Of a stretch of DNA of 7,126 nt, positions 1 to 5,467 are shown in pieces (position 1 is the first letter of the stretch; each line of letters opens with the position of its first letter). The DNA is from Opitutia bacterium (GTDB lineage Bacteria > Verrucomicrobiota > Verrucomicrobiia > Opitutales > Coraliomargaritaceae), in assembly GCA_018663485.1 (NCBI GenBank), contig JABJQI010000151.1:1-7126 (forward strand). Direction: 5' to 3'. The notes below the pieces were generated by a model. The model made no database searches. It worked only from the letters and a program-made list of their open reading frames with translations, and was not told where the DNA came from. Position numbers and translations under genes: made by a program.

Positions 1-18
1 GGAAAATGCATTAAACAT
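1..18 (-). CDS. Possible 5' edge of a gene leaving the window (very tentative)
   Basis: On the minus strand an ATG at 18-16 opens a frame to the window edge (six codons). A second ATG at 11-9, in a different frame, sits 10 nt after a GGAG motif (complement of 22-25), which is good Shine-Dalgarno spacing. The AT-rich stretch 20-110 would then be its promoter region. So few codons are visible that this is only a pointer to the adjacent sequence, and the choice between the two starts is open. Confidence 0.15.
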
Positions 19-64
19 TCACTCCATCAAGTCTTTTATTTCAAATAATGTATTTATTTTCTAA

Positions 65-83
65 TTAATACTTAAGTGATTAA
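65..83. repeat. AT-rich near-palindrome centred on ACTTAAGT
   Basis: TTAAT (65-69), the perfect 8-bp palindrome ACTTAAGT (70-77), one extra G (78), then ATTAA (79-83). The symmetry spans 19 bases with one asymmetric base. It could be an operator half-site pair, but AT-rich DNA gives such patterns by chance. Confidence 0.3.
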
Positions 84-92
84 TAAAGAACG

Positions 93-105
93 ATTTCCAG
101 GAAAT
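93..105. repeat. 13-bp palindrome ATTTCC-A-GGAAAT
   Basis: Perfect inverted repeat with 6-bp arms around a single central base. A one-base loop cannot form a good RNA hairpin, so if functional it is more likely a binding site for a dimeric protein on DNA. It sits 10 bp from the 65-83 near-palindrome. Confidence 0.35.
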
Positions 106-233
106 TAGGCCTGCGCCATATCCCCCAGAAGGACGCAGAAAGTGCGCAAACCACACACACTTGCCAAGCTCTTTTTTACAATTATCACACTTTTATTTTT
201 TAAACGCACAACACCCTCAATTGAAGAGACTTA

Positions 234-251
234 CATTCCAAGCATTCCAAG
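234..251. repeat. Tandem 9-bp direct repeat
   Basis: Two exact adjacent copies of CATTCCAAG (234-242 and 243-251). With only two copies this may be replication slippage rather than a functional element. Confidence 0.55.
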
Positions 252-273
252 CCAAACCCACCGCAACTAGACC

Positions 274-288
274 GATTGCACCGCAATC
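274..288. repeat. Short inverted repeat GATTGC-ACC-GCAATC
   Basis: Perfect 6-bp arms with a 3-base loop, able to form a small hairpin in RNA from either strand. On the minus strand it follows directly after the stop of the 20-codon ORF at 289-351. No U-tract follows on either strand, so it is not a standard intrinsic terminator. Confidence 0.4.
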
Positions 289-351
289 TCACCAGTAAGC
301 ACGAATCTCACTGTCCTTTTTCGAGTTTAAACGACGAATACAGCTCATCAT
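289..351 (-). CDS. Possible 20-codon small ORF (tentative)
   Basis: A minus-strand frame of 20 codons begins with two consecutive ATG codons (351-349 and 348-346) and ends in TGA (291-289). A purine-rich GGGGGGGAG block (complement of 352-360) lies directly upstream. For the second ATG, the AGGGGG part sits about 7 nt away, plausible Shine-Dalgarno spacing. The peptide begins MMSCIRRLNSKK, is basic in its first half and contains one Trp just before the stop. I recognise no family. Chance ORFs of this size are common, so this is a candidate only. Confidence 0.15.
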   Translation of the reverse strand: MMSCIRRLNSKKDSEIRAYW

Positions 352-459
352 CTCCCCCCCTTTTGATGCCTGCCTTGCCTCCCTGGTCTTCCACGCACAC
401 ACGCGATTCGCACCGGGCGAACAAGCCAACTAGAGCTTCTTGACTGGCTGGATCATTAA

Positions 460-1866
460 TCAACAGATTCGGTTGCAAGACATCCGCAGTAACTCAGCTA
501 GTTTTTCAATTTTACTGGCGACGTGCCCCACTCCGATCGCGCAATGGTGCGATGGCCCGCCCGTGGACCAATCGTTCATGAATTGCTTGGCGCTGATACT
601 GAATTTATAGCGACTATTGGTGTTGCCGATCTGAAGAACGGGGCCCGGCACGGACTCGCCCTCGGCAACCTGCAGCAGAACGGAACCGTCGCCGCGCTGC
701 ACCACCGAAAGCAGCGTGACCGGGCCGTGCTGCACCGTCATTTGAATCGAAAGCCCCTTGCCAGGCTTGCCGTGGTAAACAGACAGCGGCACCAAGGCGA
801 CGCGCCCTTCGGCAATCGCGAAGTGCGCAGGGCCGTCGTGGCCGAGATAGACCACGTCGTCCTTAAAGTCGGACAGGTAGAATTCAGAGAAGGAGCCGCC
901 GACGCCCAGCAAATCCATAATCTTCATCGCTTGCACGTTCTTGATTTCGCACTCGCCCGCGATCGGAACGTTGCGTCCGGTCAGCAGCGTGTTGCCAGCA
1001 ATCACCGAAGTGACGATATTTTCGTATTCGCCCGCGCCCTCATAGTAATAAGCCATGGAGCCGAGCTTGTGCTTCGCGATCAACTTATCGAGCGCCACCG
1101 ATGTGTGCGCAGCGCGCTCGATTTCAGACTGTTCACACTCTGAGGACACCTCAAACTTCTCACTGAACTCGCCGACCTTGGTCGCGACTTCGTCGCTCGT
1201 CACCGCCTTGCGCAGTTCATTGAGTTCACACATTTCCAGCAGCTCGAAATGAGTGCCAAAGGTGGCCGACTGCTGGGTCAGATCGGAATACACATCGAGC
1301 ATACCACAATAGTAATGGCCGAGCACACCGACCCGGTTGTCACGCATGCCGGCAACGACTTTGGCGGCATCCACCCAATCCTGGATTTCCTGCCACGCTT
1401 CCTCCTCCTGCAAATAGCCGGTCACCACATGGTAGTCGATGCCTGTGCGGTTAAAGACACAGGCCAGCTCCGGGACGGAACAGGACTGACAGTGTTCGAG
1501 CCAGACGCCGGTCATTACGCCGCGGTCGCCGAGTGCGTTAAATTTTTCGTAATCCAACTGCGCCACCGGCTGGAGGTTGAGCATCACCACCGGCACCTTG
1601 GTTTTCTGTACCACCGGCAACACGGTCGATGAGAGCGCGTAGGTGGAAATGAAAAGGAAGATCACCTCGACATCCTCTTTCTTGAACAGTGCCGACACCT
1701 CGTGCGCCTTTTCGACATTATCCACCATGCCGCCGTCCACCAACTCGGTGCCCATGCCCGCAATGCGGTCGCGGACCTCGGCATGGTAGCCATTCAAATT
1801 ATCGAGTAGCCCGTCAAACTGCGGCCAGTAGGTATCGAGTCCGATTGAAAATATTCCTGCTTTCAT
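460..1866 (-). CDS. L-arabinose isomerase-like (AraA/fucose isomerase superfamily) sugar isomerase
   Basis: A 468-residue cytoplasmic protein, probably an aldose-ketose isomerase using a divalent metal, normally Mn2+. The layout matches AraA: an N-terminal Rossmann-like part, a central domain, then the metal site. Aligned by eye with E. coli AraA (Glu306, Glu333, His350, His450), the matching residues are Glu305 in GECEIKN, Glu328 in GGSFSEFY, His343 in LGHDGP and His440 or His441 in GGPSHHC. The protein is shorter than classical AraA (~500 aa), and Cys306 stands where E. coli has Gly beside the first ligand. It has ten cysteines in all. It is last in the operon with a hydrolase and a RhaT-type transporter, 5 bp after the hydrolase stop. 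The ATG at 1866 gives a natural N-terminus (MKAGIFSIGLDTYW). The substrate is unknown: L-arabinose, L-fucose, L-rhamnose or a related sugar are all possible. Family assignment is strong, exact activity weak. Confidence 0.88.
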   Translation of the reverse strand: MKAGIFSIGLDTYWPQFDGLLDNLNGYHAEVRDRIAGMGTELVDGGMVDNVEKAHEVSALFKKEDVEVIFLFISTYALSSTVLPVVQKTKVPVVMLNLQPVAQLDYEKFNALGDRGVMTGVWLEHCQSCSVPELACVFNRTGIDYHVVTGYLQEEEAWQEIQDWVDAAKVVAGMRDNRVGVLGHYYCGMLDVYSDLTQQSATFGTHFELLEMCELNELRKAVTSDEVATKVGEFSEKFEVSSECEQSEIERAAHTSVALDKLIAKHKLGSMAYYYEGAGEYENIVTSVIAGNTLLTGRNVPIAGECEIKNVQAMKIMDLLGVGGSFSEFYLSDFKDDVVYLGHDGPAHFAIAEGRVALVPLSVYHGKPGKGLSIQMTVQHGPVTLLSVVQRGDGSVLLQVAEGESVPGPVLQIGNTNSRYKFSISAKQFMNDWSTGGPSHHCAIGVGHVASKIEKLAELLRMSCNRIC

Positions 1867-1871
1867 AATTG

Positions 1872-2657
1872 TTATTTTTCCTCCCTTGCCTGTTTAAAAA
1901 TGAATTCGAGTAAATCCTGATCTCTAAAAAACTCCGCTACTTCGGGGTGCCCTTTCCCTGTGACGATCTTTACCTCAAGCTCCCCGCCTGCTTTTCTATA
2001 AGCCGCTTTAACCAACGCGCTGTTATCCCCGTATGGAACCACGCGATCGGAATCCCCGTGAATGATAAACATCGGCACGCCCGCTGCCGCCAGCACCGAT
2101 ATATTTTCGAACGGATTAAGGACATCTAACTGCTTCAAAATCGCCTCTTCTGGCATACCGTAATCCGCCAACACAGAGGGCTTGGAACGCTGCAGCGGCC
2201 AGCTTGCAATATTGCATACGGGATAAATGCCAGCAAACGCGCCAACCTTGTCCGGATTGCGGAACGCCCAGCAGAGCATCATCAGTCCGCCCCGGCTCTG
2301 CCCCAGTAAAACCGGTTTATCCGAATAGCCCTTTGCGACCATCGCCTCGTAAAACGCGGTGAATTTTGTCGAGCTTTGCGGCGCGCCGCGCACCTCGCCA
2401 AAATCATAGCCGGCGACCGCAATTCCATGTTCAATCAGTTGCTCGAAATAATACCGCTGCGAATGGTGCGGATAATTTTGCAAGGTTGGAGCATACCAGA
2501 CCCACGGATTGCCCGCCGTAGGCTGTTGCGACTTCATCACAAACGCCCGCCGTCCCTTCACCTCGAAAATTTCCGCCGGCAACGGCAATTTTGTAACGGC
2601 GAAGATATTAAGCGCTGCCAACGGGAGCACTACGGTAAAAATATGCCTACATTTCAC
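1872..2657 (-). CDS. Exported alpha/beta-hydrolase (prolyl oligopeptidase/esterase-like)
   Basis: A 261-residue serine hydrolase with the alpha/beta-hydrolase fold. The nucleophile elbow is GQSRGG with Ser121. The acid is probably Asp204 in HGDSDRVVP, and the histidine is His237 in GKGHPE, all in the usual order and spacing. The N-terminus has basic residues (KCRH), then a hydrophobic stretch at about 6-21, so a Sec signal peptide or membrane anchor is likely and the enzyme probably acts in the periplasm or outside. The start is GTG at 2657, 5 bp after the RhaT stop, with no Shine-Dalgarno motif, so reinitiation or coupling is likely. Its place between a sugar transporter and a sugar isomerase favours a carbohydrate-ester substrate (acetyl or other acyl groups on a glycan). 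A peptidase or a cinnamoyl-type esterase cannot be excluded. Confidence 0.85.
   Translation of the reverse strand: MKCRHIFTVVLPLAALNIFAVTKLPLPAEIFEVKGRRAFVMKSQQPTAGNPWVWYAPTLQNYPHHSQRYYFEQLIEHGIAVAGYDFGEVRGAPQSSTKFTAFYEAMVAKGYSDKPVLLGQSRGGLMMLCWAFRNPDKVGAFAGIYPVCNIASWPLQRSKPSVLADYGMPEEAILKQLDVLNPFENISVLAAAGVPMFIIHGDSDRVVPYGDNSALVKAAYRKAGGELEVKIVTGKGHPEVAEFFRDQDLLEFIFKQAREEK
1880..1885 (-). promoter_or_regulatory. Shine-Dalgarno-like site for the isomerase gene
   Basis: GGGAGG on the minus strand, inside the last codons of the upstream hydrolase gene and 13 nt before the isomerase ATG. The spacing is longer than the usual 5-9 nt. Its position inside the upstream gene suggests translational coupling. 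It is the clearest ribosome binding motif near any of the three operon starts. Confidence 0.45.
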
Positions 2658-2662
2658 TTGAT

Positions 2663-3706
2663 TTAGTGGGCGCCGATAGCCCCCTGCAAGTAGTTACCCA
2701 GCCCGATCAGCACGGTGGAAAAGGCGATCACTAAAATACCGGCTACCAGTAGACCGATGGTTTTCCGCTCAGCGCCCTTCCATTCCTTCAGGTAGAGGCT
2801 CCACAAATTACTGGCAATGATGATGAACGACATATGCAACGTCCAACTGGTGAAGTCGTATTCCCCCATTTTGGTCGAGCCCATGCCGTAGAACATGAAC
2901 TGCAAATACCAGGTGACACCCGCAAGCGCCGCGAAGCTGAAATTTCGAACCAGTGGTGCGTCGCTATTCGTATAATCCTTCCAACTCCCCTTCGAGCCGA
3001 TCAAGTAAGCACACCACACCGCATTGGTGGCAAAACCGCCAAGTAGCACAACTACCAGCACTGCATTGTTCACCCATAACGGATCGGTGCCCGATGCCGC
3101 CGCCGACTCGGCGATCGGCTTGCCAGCGGCAAAAGCGAAGGCCATGCAAGCGCTCATCAGTCCGGCAAAACCGGCAACCAACAAACCGCGGCCGAGATGA
3201 AAATCCTGCTTATCTTCTTCTTCCTTCGTCAGCGCCGCTTCTTTTAAATGCCCCGCCGCGCCGCACAAGCCGATGCCGAGCACACAGACCAAAATGCCGG
3301 ACAGCACCACCCAACCGGGAACGGTCGTCAGCAACGTGATAATACTGCCATCATGAATCGCCGGAATCAACGTGCCGAACACCGCACAAAACCCCAACGC
3401 CACTCCATAGCCGAGCGACATGCCGAGATAACGCACCGACAGGCCGAAAGTCAGTCCACCGATCCCCCAGAGTAAGCCGAATAAAAAGGTCCATGTGAGC
3501 GTGACCGGTGGCGCACTCAAAATCGCGCCAAACAGATCCGGCACCGTCAACAGTGCGACTACCAGCGGCGCGATGATCCATGAAAAGAATCCGTTTACAA
3601 TCCAACCGCTCTCCCAGGTCCACTTTTGGATCTGTTTGAGCGGTAGATAAAAACTCCCCGCAGCGAAGCCGCCGATGGCGTGAAAAACAACTCCCAGTAT
3701 GACCAT
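2663..3706 (-). CDS. rhaT: RhaT-family L-rhamnose/H+ symporter
   Basis: An inner-membrane proton symporter; the known substrate of this family is L-rhamnose (E. coli also takes up L-lyxose). The 347-residue protein is close to the 344 of E. coli RhaT. It has about ten hydrophobic segments, with a charged loop at about 152-173. Matches to E. coli RhaT run along the whole length: RYLGMS at 92-97, WYLQFMFYGMG at 266-276 and LHMSF at 290-294. An upstream in-frame ATG at 3778 would add 24 polar residues absent from the family and would lie upstream of the predicted transcription start. I therefore chose the ATG at 3706, which has an AT-rich leader without a clear Shine-Dalgarno site. It is first in a three-gene operon and divergent from an AraC-type regulator. 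Transport of another 6-deoxy sugar, such as L-fucose, is possible. Confidence 0.92.
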   Translation of the reverse strand: MVILGVVFHAIGGFAAGSFYLPLKQIQKWTWESGWIVNGFFSWIIAPLVVALLTVPDLFGAILSAPPVTLTWTFLFGLLWGIGGLTFGLSVRYLGMSLGYGVALGFCAVFGTLIPAIHDGSIITLLTTVPGWVVLSGILVCVLGIGLCGAAGHLKEAALTKEEEDKQDFHLGRGLLVAGFAGLMSACMAFAFAAGKPIAESAAASGTDPLWVNNAVLVVVLLGGFATNAVWCAYLIGSKGSWKDYTNSDAPLVRNFSFAALAGVTWYLQFMFYGMGSTKMGEYDFTSWTLHMSFIIIASNLWSLYLKEWKGAERKTIGLLVAGILVIAFSTVLIGLGNYLQGAIGAH

Positions 3707-3727
3707 ATTAATTTCGATTATTAGTTC

Positions 3728-3740
3728 CCGATTGGATCGG
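3728..3740. promoter_or_regulatory. Inverted repeat CCGAT-TGG-ATCGG, possible operator
   Basis: Perfect 5-bp arms with a 3-base centre in the short region between the divergent AraC-type gene and the rhaT operon. It lies just downstream of the predicted rhaT -10 box, within the expected 5' leader. A protein bound here could block or modulate the operon, or the repeat could form a small RNA hairpin. AraC-family sites are more often direct repeats, so its link to the neighbouring regulator is an inference. Confidence 0.35.
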
Positions 3741-3750
3741 ATAGAGCTGC

Positions 3751-3778
3751 ATTTTACACCATTCGCGAGAATTTCCAA
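3751..3778 (-). promoter_or_regulatory. Predicted sigma70-like promoter of the rhaT operon
   Basis: On the minus strand: -35 TTGGAA (complement of 3773-3778), a 16-bp spacer, and -10 TAAAAT (complement of 3751-3756). The -10 matches 5 of 6 and the -35 4 of 6 consensus bases. The start of transcription would fall near 3744, leaving about 38 nt of leader before the ATG at 3706. A weak -35 is typical of activator-dependent sugar promoters. The spacer holds the near-palindrome ATTCGCGAGAAT (3761-3772). Confidence 0.5.
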
Positions 3779-3783
3779 TGGAC

Positions 3784-3796
3784 AGAATGCTATTTT
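3784..3796 (+). promoter_or_regulatory. Possible extended -10 promoter for the AraC-type gene
   Basis: An extended -10 pattern, TG-C-TATTTT (TG at 3788-3789, box at 3791-3796), lies about 20 bp upstream of the ATG at 3817, with no good -35 at the proper distance. If used, it would give a very short leader and exclude the alternative start at 3778. Confidence 0.2.
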
Positions 3797-3816
3797 TTTT
3801 GCACATTTTGACTATC

Positions 3817-4710
3817 ATGAATCAACCCGACAAAGCCTGGTCCTGTTACCTGCCGCAATCGCCCGCAGCCGTCGCATGGGGGTTATACATCCTTGATGCC
3901 GGCTACACCCTGATTGCACCAAACACCGCCTACCCGCCGGGCGAACATCCCGACTCCAACATGTTTACCTGGAAAAAAGGGCGCACGCTCGACAGCTTCA
4001 CACTAGTTTACATCACGCGCGGCAGCGGCAAGTTGGAATCGCACAGTGGCGGCACCCACACGATCAACGCCGGCGACCTATTCATCCTCTACCCAGGCGA
4101 GTGGCACCGTTTTCAGCCCGACGCCGATACGGGATGGGATGAGCACTGGGTGGAATTCGACGGCGAGCAAGCGCGCCGCATCATGAGCCACCCCGCGTTC
4201 TCGCCGAAGCAACCGGTGCACTCGATCGGCGCCGATGAGCCAATCCTAGCATTGTTCATCGAGATCAGCGAAGCCACACAAACGCAGCCCCCGGGCTTTG
4301 AACAGATCATCGCGACACAAGCATCGCAGATCGTCGCCCGCCTGCTGGCACGCCTACAATATAGCAGCCCCGCAGCCCGCGAGATGGAGACATGTATTCG
4401 CCGCGCCTGTTTGCACATTTTACAACACGCAGAACAGGCGATCGACACCCTGCAGCTATCCCGCGAGCTAGGCATTAGCCATTCCGCATTCCGCAACCAC
4501 TTCAAACAAATCACCGGCCTGCCGCCCGGCCAGTATCAGATCCAGATTCGACTCAACAAAGCCCGCCGTCTACTGCACAATAGCACGCTGTCCATCCAAG
4601 AGGTCGCCGAACAGCTCGGCTTCGATTCGATCTACTACTTCTCCCGCCTGTTCAAAAAGAAAACCGGTTGCTCCCCACTCGCCTTCCGCAAACAAGGCGC
4701 GTCTGATTGA
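3817..4710 (+). CDS. AraC-family transcriptional regulator
   Basis: A 297-residue regulator with an N-terminal cupin-like sensing domain at roughly 30-125, including the typical LFILYPGEWHRF stretch at 88-99. The C-terminal DNA-binding domain has two helix-turn-helix units at about 195-293. The first reads LSRELGISHSAFRNHFKQITG and the second follows the family signature IQEVAEQLGFDS..YFSRLFKKKTGCSP. It probably binds a sugar and controls the divergent rhaT-hydrolase-isomerase operon, with which it shares a 110-bp control region. An upstream in-frame ATG at 3778 would add 13 residues (MDRMLFFLHILTI). I prefer 3817 because the N-terminus MNQPDKAW looks more natural for a soluble regulator and 3778 overlaps the operon's -35 box. 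Neither start has a good Shine-Dalgarno site. It resembles XylR- or RhaS-type carbohydrate regulators; the effector is unknown. Confidence 0.92.
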   Translation: MNQPDKAWSCYLPQSPAAVAWGLYILDAGYTLIAPNTAYPPGEHPDSNMFTWKKGRTLDSFTLVYITRGSGKLESHSGGTHTINAGDLFILYPGEWHRFQPDADTGWDEHWVEFDGEQARRIMSHPAFSPKQPVHSIGADEPILALFIEISEATQTQPPGFEQIIATQASQIVARLLARLQYSSPAAREMETCIRRACLHILQHAEQAIDTLQLSRELGISHSAFRNHFKQITGLPPGQYQIQIRLNKARRLLHNSTLSIQEVAEQLGFDSIYYFSRLFKKKTGCSPLAFRKQGASD

Positions 4711-4752
4711 GGGAGTGAACTGTTTCTGAGCCAGCACCAAGCAGCGCAACCG

Positions 4753-5427
4753 CTACTTGTAATTGGCCACATAGAGCAGATACGCGGCACGCTTGGAGCC
4801 CGCATGCACTTTAGCTGGCACCTTCGAGACACGAAACCCCGCACGCTTGAGGCGATCCTCAAACCGAAGGTCGGGCCCCGCAGACCAAAACACCGCACGA
4901 CCTTCGGGCTTTAACGAGCCGCGCAACCAGCGCAGGCCACTGTTCGAATACAACGATACATTCGTCTCCGAAACCATCGCAACGGGCCCGTTATCCACAT
5001 CCAGCAAAATCACATCATATCGAGCACGTTCCGCTTTGCGCACATAAGCAACCACATCAGTGGTATGGATCTCCACGCGCGGGTCATTCAGCATCTCGCC
5101 ATTCAAGGACTTTAAATACTCACGATTCCAACTAACAATTTCCGGCAGCAGTTCAACGAGTTCGACCACCGTATTCGGCCCGGTGTTTTCCAACACACTG
5201 CGCAAGGTAAAGCCCAGCCCGAGTCCACCGATCAATATGCGCGCCTCGGCATCGCGCTCCAACAACTCGACCCCGATTTCCCCCAATAAAATCTCCGAGG
5301 CATTCGCCCCCGAGTGCATCAGCTCCTGCCCGGCATAACTGATGCAGTATTTACCATCATGCTCATAGAGCGTCATGGCGCCTCCATCAGTCGTCGTCGA
5401 CTCTGCGAGTTTTACACGTGGCTTCAT
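4753..5427 (-). CDS. Spermidine synthase-like protein (methyltransferase fold), short form
   Basis: A 224-residue protein with the Rossmann-type core of spermidine synthases and SAM methyltransferases. The cofactor loop is IGGLGLGFTLR at 66-76. Then come an acidic strand end (VELVELLPEI, 88-97), DPRVEI at 115-120 and YDVILLDVDNGP at 137-148. True spermidine synthases have a D-x-x-D-P type motif here, with the catalytic Asp; this protein has D143-V-D145-N-G-P. The usual N-terminal beta-strand domain is reduced to about 45 residues (LYEHDGKYCISYAGQELMHS). Polyamine synthesis is therefore doubtful, and a small-molecule or protein transferase is possible. I chose the ATG at 5427, 40 bp after the stop of the pseudouridine synthase gene. 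An upstream start at 5514 would overlap that gene and add a non-conserved stretch. It is likely co-transcribed with that gene. Confidence 0.82.
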   Translation of the reverse strand: MKPRVKLAESTTTDGGAMTLYEHDGKYCISYAGQELMHSGANASEILLGEIGVELLERDAEARILIGGLGLGFTLRSVLENTGPNTVVELVELLPEIVSWNREYLKSLNGEMLNDPRVEIHTTDVVAYVRKAERARYDVILLDVDNGPVAMVSETNVSLYSNSGLRWLRGSLKPEGRAVFWSAGPDLRFEDRLKRAGFRVSKVPAKVHAGSKRAAYLLYVANYK

Positions 5428-5467
5428 AGCAGGAGTCTTCTTTTTTAAATCAAAATGAGCGACAGGC

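Larger units (their letters stand above)
1..459. other. Intergenic region with palindromes, no convincing gene
   Basis: No long open frame on either strand. The first ~110 bases are strongly AT-rich and promoter-like. The rest has T-tracts at 171-176 and 191-200 and a run of seven C at 354-360. Small symmetric elements are present at 65-83, 93-105 and 274-288, and a tandem 9-bp repeat at 234-251 (listed separately). It lies downstream of the isomerase gene, so it should hold that operon's transcription end. I could not find a clear GC-hairpin followed by U-tract terminator in the minus-strand direction. Confidence 0.6.

Noticed and set aside
171..200. T-tracts as plus-strand intrinsic terminators
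   Set aside because: The sequence just before them has only a 4-bp GCAA/TTGC pairing with a long loop, too weak for a terminator stem, and no plus-strand gene ends here.
523..1143. 206-codon plus-strand open frame opposite the isomerase gene
   Set aside because: It is rich in Arg, His and Ala and shows no family motif. It lies wholly antisense to a well-supported isomerase and is the expected mirror of its codon bias.
3707..3778. 24-residue N-terminal extension of RhaT from the ATG at 3778
   Set aside because: It overlaps the predicted promoter -35/-10 and adds polar residues not found in RhaT; 3706 gives the family length.
3793..3800. Run of eight T near the AraC-type start as a phase-variable tract
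   Set aside because: It lies upstream of the preferred start at 3817, so length changes would not shift the reading frame; it is better explained as part of the AT-rich promoter region.
4113..4514. 133-codon minus-strand frame inside the AraC-type gene
   Set aside because: Cys/Ser/Arg-rich with no recognisable motif, and fully antisense to the conserved regulator.
4711..4752. Bidirectional terminator between the convergent AraC-type and spermidine synthase-like genes
   Set aside because: The 42-bp gap contains no stable inverted repeat and no U-tract on either strand, so it cannot be supported.
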